Part shown: piece by piece, positions 26,879-35,540 of the stretch
Layout: each line of letters starts with the position of its first letter
Position numbering within the stretch: the first letter of the stretch is position 1
Assembly (NCBI GenBank): GCA_934436245.1
Contig: CAKSAM010000001.1
Span: 116,985 to 180,984, forward strand
Source: an uncultured Acetatifactor sp.
GTDB taxonomy: Bacteria; Bacillota; Clostridia; Lachnospirales; Lachnospiraceae
Direction of reading: 5' to 3'
DNA: 64,000 bases
Position numbers and translations under genes: made by a program
Notes under the pieces: generated by a model
The model's input: the letters and a program-made list of their open reading frames with translations, nothing else
Database searches by the model: none
Told to the model about the DNA's origin: nothing

Positions 26879-26920
26879 ATAGAGAGTTACGCGGACAGTG
26901 CGCTGCGTAACTCTCTATTT
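26877..26920. terminator. Bidirectional terminator
   Basis: A perfect 16-bp stem (26877-26892 with 26905-26920) with A-rich left and T-rich right ends lies between the converging ABC-F and GH18 genes. The left arm includes the last bases of the ABC-F stop codon. Confidence 0.9.
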
Positions 26921-26926
26921 CTCTAT

Positions 26927-28627
26927 TTACTGCAAATATGCGCTGATAAGTTCCCATGCCGCCTGAGTTCCGTAGCCCAGTCTCCACACAGCCACACCAC
27001 CAATATTTTTAGTAGTCATCATATTCAGTTTAACAGCTATGGATTCTGCATCCTCCAGCCAGATTTGATATGTGGCACTGCCGGACGTCCATTCCGCATA
27101 GTTCTGGCAGGTCTCCTCATTCCACTCCGCTGTAACTCCTGCTCTGCTCATAAAGTCCGCTTCGTTATTCATGGTAATATACTCATCCGTCACCTCTGTT
27201 CCGTCTGTCTTCCACAGGATCGTATAGAAAGGAAGCGCATTGATCACCTTGTCAGCAGGAACCTCCTGTAATGTTCTGTCCAACCCTCCGGACACATAGC
27301 TGATACTCGCAACGCTTCCGGGATCTTTACTTCCATGCCAGTGCTCATCATATCCCATGATGATGACATAATCTGCCACCTCTCCCTGAATGTCCAGACG
27401 ATAGTAATCATTGAAATTAAACGGTACATAATTGGCAATGGACAATACCAGTCCATTGTTGCGGCACTGAATGGAAAGCTCTCGTATAAATTCCACGTAG
27501 TGTGATCCGCAGTCACTGCTGAGCTGCTCAAAATCCACATTAATACCATCAAGTCCCAGGCTGATTGCCGCATTTACAACATTCTGTACAAAATTCTGCC
27601 TGTTGGTGGTGGAGGACAGCATATTCAGAGTGCTGACAGCATTTCCTGTCTCATTGGCGTAATTAAAGTTGTCCACCACACCCCATACCTGCAAGCCCAT
27701 ATTGTGTGCTGTGTTCACGTAATCTGTGGTTCCGAAACTACGCATGGATCCACTCTCATCCGTCAAGCTGAACCAGGTAGGTGCAATAACATTCATTCCT
27801 TTCGTACCGGATACCATGGAATACAGGGTATCATTACCACCCACACCGCCGATGGAATGCCATCCGAGACAGATCTTGTTGTCACTGGTAAGAGAGGTAT
27901 ATTCCGGCTCCTGATAATCCGTTACCGGAGTCTCTGTCTCTTCCGTAATATCTCCCAGACGCTTATTCTCCACATATCCGATCACTGAGTCTGAAGTCTT
28001 TACCTTGCTCCATGTCTCCATCTGTTCCAAAATTTCAAGAGTATCACCCTTCGATGCCTGTGTTAGGATCGGGCTCTTCACACCGCCTCTCAGGCGGACT
28101 GCGGTATCCTTCTTTAGTTGTGCTGCCTGTCTGGTTCCCCATTCAGTGTAAACCTGTACATGCCTGTCAAAACATTCATAAGAATAATTCGTAAACAGCT
28201 TTACATAATCCGCAGCTACATATACCGTATCTCCTTCCGCAAAACAGGTTACATAACCGGTATCCTGTACACCCACGGTGGTGGTATACGTAGTTTCACC
28301 AAACACAGTCTGGATCACCTCTGTCGGAGTCGCATACAACAGCAGATTCTCTGTCATATCTGCATAAAACACTTCATTCATATATTTATGAACAGTTGCC
28401 AGGTCAAAATAGCATACACTATCCTTTATAAGTGCCTGTTCTTCTACCATTTCATCCTGCAGGATAATGGCACTTTTGTCATTTTCCGACACCTGATAAA
28501 ATTCGTTCCAGTCTGCCTCTTCCTTGCTATAGGAATACTTGTCAAACAGCATCTTGCCCAGTGTGCAGCCGCCGATAATAAGAATCAGTAAAATTGCCAC
28601 GATCACCGGTAATACTTTTTTCTTCAT
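26927..28627 (-). CDS. Exported glycoside hydrolase family 18 protein with SH3-like domain
   Basis: A 566-residue exported or membrane-tethered enzyme. Residues 4-25 are hydrophobic; a copper-amine-oxidase-like/stalk region follows (about 40-165), then an SH3b-like segment (about 165-225, with AVRLRGG and TWSKVKTSDSVIGYVENK), then a GH18 barrel (about 245-566). The catalytic motif is DGINVDFE, with the acid Glu last; YDEHWHG and the VWRLGYG close of the barrel are also clear. Such proteins (YaaH/YdhD-like) cut N-acetylglucosamine bonds in peptidoglycan or cortex. The ATG at 28627 has GGGAG upstream. Confidence 0.9.
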   Translation of the reverse strand: MKKKVLPVIVAILLILIIGGCTLGKMLFDKYSYSKEEADWNEFYQVSENDKSAIILQDEMVEEQALIKDSVCYFDLATVHKYMNEVFYADMTENLLLYATPTEVIQTVFGETTYTTTVGVQDTGYVTCFAEGDTVYVAADYVKLFTNYSYECFDRHVQVYTEWGTRQAAQLKKDTAVRLRGGVKSPILTQASKGDTLEILEQMETWSKVKTSDSVIGYVENKRLGDITEETETPVTDYQEPEYTSLTSDNKICLGWHSIGGVGGNDTLYSMVSGTKGMNVIAPTWFSLTDESGSMRSFGTTDYVNTAHNMGLQVWGVVDNFNYANETGNAVSTLNMLSSTTNRQNFVQNVVNAAISLGLDGINVDFEQLSSDCGSHYVEFIRELSIQCRNNGLVLSIANYVPFNFNDYYRLDIQGEVADYVIIMGYDEHWHGSKDPGSVASISYVSGGLDRTLQEVPADKVINALPFYTILWKTDGTEVTDEYITMNNEADFMSRAGVTAEWNEETCQNYAEWTSGSATYQIWLEDAESIAVKLNMMTTKNIGGVAVWRLGYGTQAAWELISAYLQ

Positions 28628-28847
28628 ATGTGCTCCCATCCGCAGGCATCTGCCTGCACCATTCTTCCTATTTCTTCATTCCGGTCTCTTCCGGATGAAC
28701 AGATTTATTCTATCACAATCTCTCTATATAATACAAGGAACAATACAAGTTCGACTGCACACTGCAGGACACAGCCAGAGAGGCAATCCCATTTTGCATT
28801 CCTGCAGTGTACCCTTTCATTTCCAGACAGGTGCGGACTGACACCCT

Positions 28848-29090
28848 TCATTGCAGATCCACTTTGTCCAACCGGATCTGGCTGATTTCGCCCTGCCCAC
28901 CCAATATATAGTCTGCCATATATGGGCTTTCTTCTCTGACAGCATATTCCGCTGCCTTTGACGGTGAGACCTTTTCCCCGTCAACGTACAACTCAGCCCC
29001 TTTCCTTTGAAGTCTCCGAAAATAGTTTTCCACATTTTTTCTGAAGATTTCTTCTTTTTTGTGGGGCTTTGAACATTTCTTTTTTTCCAC
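28848..29090 (-). CDS. Small conserved-looking protein
   Basis: An 80-residue charged cytoplasmic protein of unknown function. The N-half is Lys/Glu helical; the C-half reads GAELYVDGEKVSPSKAAEYA and ESPYMADYILGGQG, a pattern I have the impression recurs in Lachnospiraceae small proteins. The start is taken as GTG at 29090 because AGGAGG ends 5 nt before it; the frame itself extends to 29138. It is followed after 220 bp by the GH18 gene. Confidence 0.6.
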   Translation of the reverse strand: MEKKKCSKPHKKEEIFRKNVENYFRRLQRKGAELYVDGEKVSPSKAAEYAVREESPYMADYILGGQGEISQIRLDKVDLQ

Positions 29091-29618
29091 AGGCACCTCC
29101 TGTCTGCAGCATTCCCAGACCAAAAGTATTCGTGACACACTAAAACAATGCTGCTTCCCGGATATAGGTACGTTTTGATAAAAATATAAATGCCTCTGAC
29201 AGTACTTGTAAAAACAATAAGTAAAAATTGGAATTATGATTGTGAAAAATATTTGTTGAAATATTATGACCGGACACGTATATGCCTGTAAGACATCTCC
29301 ATACTATATTTTACAGCCTGCCGTAACTGTAACACCCAAATACACCAATAGCTGCCTGCATAATAAATATAAAAATGGGATGAAATGGAACGAATCGTTC
29401 CCTGGTAAATCAACAAGAAAATATAAGAACTGTCAGCCTCCTCTCTGTACCAGAGTATCAGAGGCACCTATAATTCGGATTATACACTGGGGTCTTCTAT
29501 TTTGCAAGATGTTTTATTAAATTTTTTTAAACTGTGAATAGCTTCTATTGACTAAAATATCAGGAAAGTATAAGCTATATACCATACCAATGCGAAAGCA
29601 GAAAGGAAGTGTTGTCGC
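29091..29618. other. AT-rich gap upstream of mecA
   Basis: About 530 bp with no convincing gene. It contains a 15-bp dyad GGAACGAATCGTTCC (29387-29401), a two-tier hairpin around gcctc ... ctctgtaccagag ... gaggc (29430-29466), a poly-T tract near 29520, and TTGACT at 29549 that could be the -35 of the mecA promoter, although no well-spaced -10 is evident. Frames on either strand here have no ribosome sites. Confidence 0.5.
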
Positions 29619-30344
29619 ATGAAAATAGAAAAAGTAAATGAAAATCAGATTCGCTGCACGCTGACCCGCGAGGATCTTGCCAGCCGCGAATTAAAAATAA
29701 GCGAACTTGCCTATGGCACGGAAAAAGCCAAGTCTCTATTCCGGGATATGATGCAGCAGGCCAATTTTGAATTTGGGTTCGAAGCAGAAGATATCCCCCT
29801 GATGATCGAGGCCATTCCTCTGAATGCAGACTGCATTGTGCTGATCATTACCAAAGTAGCGGATCCTGACGAACTGGATACCCGGTTTTCCCGTTTTGCT
29901 CCTTCCGTTACGGAAGACAATGATGAAGACAGCGATGCCAGCACCGCAGATGAGATTCTGGATCTGTTCCGCCGGATCCAGGATGAAGATAATGCGGAAG
30001 GTGGATCGGAGGCTTCTGTCGTATCCGTTCCCGAAGAAAATGACACTGCTCGTTCCCGCCTGTTCCGTATGGATACTTTGAATCAGGTGATAAATGCAGC
30101 GGCCGTGGTCGGAAATCACTATCACGGACTCAGTTCTCTGTATCATGAGGAAGGAAATGCCTATTATCTGGTCATGACCCAGGGAGACGAAGACCGTGAG
30201 GTATTCGACAGGGTCTGCAATGTCATCTCGGAATACGGTATTCCCAGACGTTCCACCGCTGCAAGCCGGACTTTTCTGGATGAGCATTGTTCTACCCTGA
30301 TCGCAGGTCATGCTTTACAAAGCCTTTCCAATACTTCGATGTAA
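29619..30344 (+). CDS. mecA: Adaptor protein MecA
   Basis: A 241-residue adaptor that delivers substrates to the ClpC-ClpP protease. The N-terminal domain opens MKIEKVNENQIRCTLTREDL, characteristic of MecA, with a DMMQQANFEFGFE helix; a very acidic linker (residues 95-140, rich in Asp, Glu and Ser) precedes the C-terminal ClpC-binding domain. The ATG has AAAGGAAG 9 nt upstream. It is monocistronic and ends at a strong terminator. Confidence 0.95.
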   Translation: MKIEKVNENQIRCTLTREDLASRELKISELAYGTEKAKSLFRDMMQQANFEFGFEAEDIPLMIEAIPLNADCIVLIITKVADPDELDTRFSRFAPSVTEDNDEDSDASTADEILDLFRRIQDEDNAEGGSEASVVSVPEENDTARSRLFRMDTLNQVINAAAVVGNHYHGLSSLYHEEGNAYYLVMTQGDEDREVFDRVCNVISEYGIPRRSTAASRTFLDEHCSTLIAGHALQSLSNTSM

Positions 30345-30364
30345 CAACAGATCATAACATTCAG

Positions 30365-30398
30365 GAGAGTTTCCACTCTGTGGGGACTCTCTTTTTTT
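30365..30398 (+). terminator. Terminator of mecA
   Basis: A 12-bp stem with G-U pairs (30365-30376 with 30380-30391) is followed by seven T. Confidence 0.9.
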
Positions 30399-30463
30399 AT
30401 AGCTGTTTTACACCTGTCTGTCCCGGCGAAGGTCTGTAGAAAAGAAGCCGGGAAACGCGTAAC

Positions 30464-30492
30464 TTGAAAATATAATCTTATTCGCATATAAT
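30464..30492 (+). promoter_or_regulatory. Sigma-A promoter of the sigma/PrsW operon
   Basis: TTGAAA (30464-30469), 17 bp, perfect TATAAT (30487-30492). About 100 nt of leader precede the sigma factor ATG at 30602. Confidence 0.7.
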
Positions 30493-30601
30493 AAAATTTA
30501 ATACATGATTGCTCCGTTGCAATGCAGCTTACGCAATTCCATACACATTCGGAATTACAAAGGGTCAAAACGCCGGTTACAGTGGAAAGGACGTACACAA
30601 T

Positions 30602-31150
30602 ATGATTTCCGACGAAGAATTATACCGACAATATTTAAGCGGCGATGAAACAGGGCTGGAAGAATTGATGAGAAAATACGACAATCCACTGACCTTATAC
30701 ATCAACGGCTATCTGCATGACGTTCACGAGGCAGAGGACCTGATGATAGAAGTATTTTCCTACCTGTTCGCCAAAAGGCCCCATATCCGGGATGGCGGAT
30801 TCAGGGCTTACCTGTATAAAGCTGCGCGACATATGGCTTTGCGCCATAAAAGCATCCGGCGACATCACTTCTGTCTTGATGATCTGACCAAAGAGCCGGA
30901 AGGTGGGAAACTGGTGGATGAGGTGATCCGGACAAAAGAACGGAATCAGATCCTGCATTTATGCATGGGTGAACTGCATCCGGATTACAGAGAAGCTCTT
31001 TATCTGACCTATTTTGAGGGTATGAGTTACCGGCAGGTCGCTGAAGTTATGGGAAAAAGTGTGAAGCAGATCACTAATATAATGTACCGGGGAAAAGAGC
31101 GTCTGCGGGGATTATTGGAACGGGAGGGAATAACAAATGCGGAGTCATGA
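30602..31150 (+). CDS. ECF-like RNA polymerase sigma factor
   Basis: A 182-residue sigma-70-family factor with only regions 2 and 4. Region 2 has DVHEAEDLMIEVFSYLFAKRP and region 4 has LHPDYREALYLTYFEGMSYRQVAEVMGKSVKQ followed by NIMYRGKERLR, a helix-turn-helix for the -35 element. The ATG at 30602 follows GGAAAGGA. Its end overlaps the next gene by 14 nt. The three following overlapping genes include a PrsW-like protease, the enzyme that starts anti-sigma destruction for SigW-type factors, so this is probably a signal-released sigma factor. Its regulon likely includes the surface proteins downstream (inference). Confidence 0.92.
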   Translation: MISDEELYRQYLSGDETGLEELMRKYDNPLTLYINGYLHDVHEAEDLMIEVFSYLFAKRPHIRDGGFRAYLYKAARHMALRHKSIRRHHFCLDDLTKEPEGGKLVDEVIRTKERNQILHLCMGELHPDYREALYLTYFEGMSYRQVAEVMGKSVKQITNIMYRGKERLRGLLEREGITNAES

Positions 31151-31502
31151 GGAACGGATCGCAGAAGTCCGACGAAGGATTGCGGAAAAAGAGCGGCAAA
31201 AAAGACGGAAACAGCGGCGGATCGTTGCTATTTCCTGCATAGCGGCATGCCTTGCTGTGATCTTCGGGGCTTCCTTTGTCATGTCCGGGATTTCCGGGCA
31301 AATGGTGCCGGGGATCTCCTCCGGATATGAAACAGCGGCAACGATCCTTGGCGGCGGCACTGCACCCGAATATATCATAATAGGACTGCTTTCATTTCTT
31401 CTCGGCGTATGCGTGACGATCCTGTGTTTTCGTATCCATCTGCTGGACAAAGAAGAACAGGCAGAGCAGAGGGGGGACCGCGCCAATGGAATTGATCATT
31501 AA
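31137..31502 (+). CDS. Small membrane protein, candidate anti-sigma factor
   Basis: A 121-residue protein: a strongly basic N-terminal helix (residues 1-30, Arg/Lys/Glu-rich), a first membrane helix (31-50), a short outside loop, a second helix (78-98) and a charged tail. It has no recognised domain. The ATG overlaps the sigma factor gene by 14 nt and has GGGAGGG upstream. Position directly after the sigma gene and before PrsW makes it the best anti-sigma candidate. The 116-residue protein at 32902 has the same plan and looks paralogous. Confidence 0.7.
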   Translation: MRSHEERIAEVRRRIAEKERQKRRKQRRIVAISCIAACLAVIFGASFVMSGISGQMVPGISSGYETAATILGGGTAPEYIIIGLLSFLLGVCVTILCFRIHLLDKEEQAEQRGDRANGIDH

Positions 31503-32112
31503 TCTTTTGCAATTTTTCGTTACCCTGCTGGGCTTCTGTCTGAGCGGCATTCGTTATCTGAGACATCGGACACTGTCATATTTTCTGCTGATTTGCTTTT
31601 ATGGCTGTTTCGCACTGGGCTCCCTGTACTGGACTTTGTATCTGTTATTGTTTTCCGAAACACCACGGATCTTTTATGTATCGGAATTCGGCTGGGTCTC
31701 CAGCGTTATTTTCCTCTGTCTCCTACAATATACTCTCTCCTCCCCGGAGGAAAGAAGCTTTTCCTGTCGGAAATCCCTGCTGGCTCCGCTGATCGGAGTT
31801 CCGTTGTGCGCATTTTACTGTACCTTCGGTGACATTCTCTCCAACCTGCTCTGGTGCGGCATGATGATCCTTGTCTCCTATCGTTCCATCCACGGTCTTG
31901 TCTACGCAGAGACACAGACGGGAAACGGACGGAACCTGCGGTATTTTCACATCGGAATCCTCTGCTATGTTGCGGCAGAATACGCTCTGTGGACCTCCGG
32001 CTGCTTCTGGCCGGGCGACTCCATCTTCAGTCCCTACTGCTGGTGTGATCTTCTGCTGACGGTCTGCCTTTTCGGGCTGCTGCCTGCCACAGGAAAGGCG
32101 GTGCGGACATGA
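31486..32112 (+). CDS. Polytopic membrane protein of unknown function
   Basis: A 208-residue protein with about seven membrane helices and short loops, rich in Leu, Phe, Cys and Tyr. I do not recognise a family. It overlaps the upstream small membrane protein by 17 nt and PrsW by 4 nt, so the four genes are translationally coupled. It could be a sensor or a partner of the protease; nothing in the sequence decides this. Confidence 0.7.
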   Translation: MELIINLLQFFVTLLGFCLSGIRYLRHRTLSYFLLICFYGCFALGSLYWTLYLLLFSETPRIFYVSEFGWVSSVIFLCLLQYTLSSPEERSFSCRKSLLAPLIGVPLCAFYCTFGDILSNLLWCGMMILVSYRSIHGLVYAETQTGNGRNLRYFHIGILCYVAAEYALWTSGCFWPGDSIFSPYCWCDLLLTVCLFGLLPATGKAVRT

Positions 32113-32738
32113 CCTATATTGAAAATGTATTTATCTGTATGGCCTCACCCCTGTTGATCGCCGCCCTGTGCATGGGTAGGCGGCAGGTCAAATTCTTTCT
32201 GTGCTGTCTTGCAGGAATGGGGGCATGCCTGCTCTCCGCTTACATCAATACCTTCTTTGCCGCTCTTTACGCAGCGGATACGATTGCCGCCACCGCGGAG
32301 ATCGCACCTGTGGTAGAAGAAGTGATGAAACTCCTGCCGCTGCTCTTTTATCTTCTTGTATTTGAGCCTGAACCGGTGCCGATAAAAAATGCTGCCATCA
32401 TCGTTGCACTTTCCTTTGCCACCTTTGAGAATGTCTGCTATCTGATTCAAAACGGAGCCGGACATTTTTCCTTTATCTTTTTCCGGGGCATTGGAACGGG
32501 TGCCATGCACGTGATCTGTGGTGCCATCGTCGGCGGTGGACTGGCGTATGTATGGCAACGCACCTGGCTGAAGATTGCCGGAACCTGCGGTCTGCTCGGG
32601 GCAGCCATCACTTTTCATGCAATTTATAATCTTCTGATCGCCTATGGTGGTGCGATACAGTATATCGCATACATTCTGCCTGTGCTGATCCTGACGGTGG
32701 GAAAACTGATGGTCCGCCTGCCCCAGAGTCACAACTAA
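32109..32738 (+). CDS. PrsW-family intramembrane metalloprotease
   Basis: A 209-residue membrane protease. The PrsW metal-site motifs are present in membrane helices: EExxK (Glu70, Glu71, Lys74 in PVVEEVMK), FATFEN (Glu107, Asn108), His134 in MHVICGA and His170 in FHAIYN. In Bacillus subtilis PrsW makes the first cut in anti-sigma RsiW, and a PrsW homologue acts on RsiT in C. difficile. The ATG overlaps the preceding gene by 4 nt and a terminator follows, closing the operon with the sigma factor. Confidence 0.9.
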   Translation: MTYIENVFICMASPLLIAALCMGRRQVKFFLCCLAGMGACLLSAYINTFFAALYAADTIAATAEIAPVVEEVMKLLPLLFYLLVFEPEPVPIKNAAIIVALSFATFENVCYLIQNGAGHFSFIFFRGIGTGAMHVICGAIVGGGLAYVWQRTWLKIAGTCGLLGAAITFHAIYNLLIAYGGAIQYIAYILPVLILTVGKLMVRLPQSHN

Positions 32739-32752
32739 ATCCTGTCTTTTGC

Positions 32753-32782
32753 GGAGCTGCTGTCGGCAGCTCCTGTTTTTTT
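32753..32782 (+). terminator. Terminator after prsW-like gene
   Basis: An 8-bp GC-rich stem (32753-32760 with 32766-32773, ggagctgc / gcagctcc) is followed by a run of T. It separates the sigma operon from the surface-protein unit. Confidence 0.85.
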
Positions 32783-32901
32783 GAAAAAATTTTTGAAAAA
32801 TTTGATTTTCATGTGAGAGTTTTTTCGTTTTTTTGTACCTAATTAGATGAATGGCATACGTATTTTATGAGTTTACTTTCCGAAGGGAGGTTTTTAACGA
32901 T

Positions 32902-33252
32902 ATGTATGATACAGAAAAACGAGTCGAACTGGTGAAAAAACGGGTGCGTGAAAAGTATCGCCGGAAGGAGCTCCGTGGGATCTGCCGGCTGTCTGCCCTG
33001 TGCATGGCACTGTCTGCGTTCCTTGTGGGAACGGTGCACACAGCAGCCGGCCAGACGCAGATCACCGCCCAGGGAATGTACGGCTCTATCCTGCTGCATG
33101 AAGATGCCGGCGGTTATGTGCTGGTGGGGGTAATTTCTTTCGCCACGGCGGTCATGATCACAGTACTGTGTATCAGACTCCGGGAAAGAGAACACCGCGG
33201 ACAAGGCACGGGAAAAGGAAACACATCACAACAACGGGAGGGAAATAAATGA
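32902..33252 (+). CDS. Small membrane protein, paralogue of the 31137 product
   Basis: A 116-residue protein with a basic, Lys/Arg/Glu-rich N-terminal helix (residues 1-28), a membrane helix (30-50), an outside segment and a second helix (75-95), and a Gly/Arg/Gln tail. The plan matches the candidate anti-sigma protein encoded after the sigma factor. The ATG at 32902 has GGGAGG about 11 nt upstream; the frame extends to 32851. Its end overlaps the start of the first surface-protein gene by 4 nt, so expression is coupled. Confidence 0.7.
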   Translation: MYDTEKRVELVKKRVREKYRRKELRGICRLSALCMALSAFLVGTVHTAAGQTQITAQGMYGSILLHEDAGGYVLVGVISFATAVMITVLCIRLREREHRGQGTGKGNTSQQREGNK

Positions 33253-35522
33253 AAAAACAAAGAAGACGGATCTATGCGGCGCTGCTTTGCAGTTCCATGG
33301 TACTTTCTCTGGTCTCCACACCGGTATCGGCAGCGGAAACCGAACAGATGCTGAATCCACAGACATCCACAGAGGGTCCGGGTTCCCCGGAAAGCGCATC
33401 GGGAAATGAAGCTGCAACGGTTCTGAACGGACTGTCCGTGTCTGCGTTGACCGCAAACCGTGTGGCAGTGGTGACGACAGCGGAGCATCTGACTGACGTG
33501 CTGGCAGACAGCAGTGTTGTCAAAATCACACTGGCAGAAAATATTGATATCTACAGCACCCTGACGATCAACCGCACTGTGACACTGGATTTGAACGGTT
33601 GTGTACTGAAGATGACCGGCAGCGGCAGCGTAATCAAGGTGGAGTCGGGCGGCAATCTGACAATTGCGGACAGCAACACATCCACACCACACAAATTTAC
33701 CCCGGGCGGTGACGGCTTATGGAGGCTGGACGAAACCGGCGGCTCGGAAATTGTCTACGGCGGCATTATCACCGGTGGTAATACCCCGAATGGCGGCGGT
33801 GTGTATGTGGCCACCGGCTGCCAGCTGACCATGACCGGCGGAAATATCGTCGGCTGTCTGGCAACCTACGAGGGTGGTGGCGTATACATTGACGGACTGC
33901 GTGGCTCAAGTGATCAAACTGTCTTTACAATGACTGGCGGCAGCATCACAGGATGTCAGGCAAACGGCACAGACGGTGGCGGTGGTGTGAATGTTACAAA
34001 AGGTACATTCACCATGAAGGGCGGCAGCATCATTGCATGTACCGTCATCGAGCCCGTCTACAATACCACCGTTTGCGGCGGTGGTGTACATATCCGGAAC
34101 GGAGGCAGCTTCACCATGTCCTCCGGTACGATCAGGGACTGCAGGTGCATCGGCAATGGCGGCGGCGTGTATGTTGGAACCGGTCAATTTACCATGGAAG
34201 GCGGAAACATCACAGGATGTCAGGCGCTCAGTGGTAGCTTTGGCCGGGGCGGCGGAGTGTATAATTTGGGTACGTTCACGATGATCGGCGGCATCATTGA
34301 AGACGACTGCACAGCAAGCGGCAGCGGCGGCGGAGTGTACAACGCAAAAGTCCTGTTCGCCAACGGCGGCGAAATTGCCGGCGATGTAATGAACGGTGAT
34401 AGGTTTCCCTCCGGCACGATCACCGGCAGCGGCGGCACCAGGTTTTCCGGCAAAGTAATCAACAACAAAAATGAAGACGGTAATAAAAGCATCATCGAAT
34501 GCGGTACATTCACTGGAGAGGTACACAATGAAGGTGAGATTTTAGGCGGCGATTTCAGTGGAGCCACCCTGAGTGGTACACTCGTGATCACCTTTGACCC
34601 GAACAACGGGGAGCAGAGCAGTACCAAGGAAGTGCATTTAGGCAGTGACGGAGCGGCGCTCACCCCGCCGGATCCCGCTCCCACCAAAGAGGGCTATACA
34701 CTGGACGGATGGTATCGGTATTACAATAACAACGGTGCGGAAACAAAATGGAACTTTGACACGGATAAAGCCAAATACACCATGACTCTCAAGGCAAAGT
34801 GGGGATTCCGCGTAACGCTGTATCCGAACGGCGGTACCATTGCCAGTGGAAAAGAAGTAACCGGCTACATTGACGGCACGGGTGCAGTTCTTCCGACCGC
34901 CGCTGATATCACCCGCGAGGGATACCGCTTTGACGGCTGGTATGCGGACAGCAGTTTTTCCGACTCTCCTATTACAGAGATCTCTGCTACCGAAACGGGA
35001 AATAAAACATTCTATGCAAAATGGACGAAGGACACGACTCCCATCATTCCCGGCAACGACACCAACAATACCGTAGAGCAGTATAAGGCTGACGACAGCA
35101 GCCCTGGAGAACAGACCGACCGTGAAGTTCCCTCTCCTGTCGTGAAAAACACCCCCTCCTATGTGACTTATACCGTACAGGCGGGTGACACTCTCTGGGC
35201 AATCGCCAGAAAATACAACTGCTCCATAACCGAGATCATGGCAGCCAACAGTGACCGGATCAAGAACCCGAACCGGATCCACGCAGGCTGGCAGCTTAAG
35301 ATTCCCCAGAGCGGTGCGACCGTCACAGGCAACACTCCAGACGCTGTCCTTCCGGAGAATAAGAAAAGCGGGATATACATCGTCAGACAGGGTGACACCC
35401 TTTGGAAAATCGCCAGAAAGTACAACTGCTCCGTGGCTGAGATCGTTTCCCTGAACCGGGAACTGATCCGCGACCCTGCTCTGATTTATTCCGGCTGGGA
35501 ACTGAAAATACCACAGGATTAA
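33249..35522 (+). CDS. Beta-helix / InlB-repeat / LysM surface protein A
   Basis: A 757-residue secreted protein. Signal peptide 1-29; a Thr/Glu/Ser linker; a right-handed beta-helix region (about 115-400) built on repeats such as GGGVYV and FTMTGGSITGC; two Listeria-Bacteroides (InlB B) repeats (about 440-600) with GYTLDGWY and GYRFDGWYADSS; and two C-terminal LysM domains (about 639-685 and 709-755) beginning TVQAGDTLW and IVRQGDTLW. LysM should hold it on peptidoglycan without a sortase. It overlaps the upstream small membrane protein gene and is followed 18 nt later by a close paralogue. Ligand unknown; adhesin-like. Confidence 0.9.
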   Translation: MKKQRRRIYAALLCSSMVLSLVSTPVSAAETEQMLNPQTSTEGPGSPESASGNEAATVLNGLSVSALTANRVAVVTTAEHLTDVLADSSVVKITLAENIDIYSTLTINRTVTLDLNGCVLKMTGSGSVIKVESGGNLTIADSNTSTPHKFTPGGDGLWRLDETGGSEIVYGGIITGGNTPNGGGVYVATGCQLTMTGGNIVGCLATYEGGGVYIDGLRGSSDQTVFTMTGGSITGCQANGTDGGGGVNVTKGTFTMKGGSIIACTVIEPVYNTTVCGGGVHIRNGGSFTMSSGTIRDCRCIGNGGGVYVGTGQFTMEGGNITGCQALSGSFGRGGGVYNLGTFTMIGGIIEDDCTASGSGGGVYNAKVLFANGGEIAGDVMNGDRFPSGTITGSGGTRFSGKVINNKNEDGNKSIIECGTFTGEVHNEGEILGGDFSGATLSGTLVITFDPNNGEQSSTKEVHLGSDGAALTPPDPAPTKEGYTLDGWYRYYNNNGAETKWNFDTDKAKYTMTLKAKWGFRVTLYPNGGTIASGKEVTGYIDGTGAVLPTAADITREGYRFDGWYADSSFSDSPITEISATETGNKTFYAKWTKDTTPIIPGNDTNNTVEQYKADDSSPGEQTDREVPSPVVKNTPSYVTYTVQAGDTLWAIARKYNCSITEIMAANSDRIKNPNRIHAGWQLKIPQSGATVTGNTPDAVLPENKKSGIYIVRQGDTLWKIARKYNCSVAEIVSLNRELIRDPALIYSGWELKIPQD

Positions 35523-35540
35523 GGAACGGAGGAAAAATAA

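Noticed and set aside
29264..29467. 67-codon minus-strand frame
   Set aside because: No ribosome site; overlaps the dyad and hairpin; unnatural composition.
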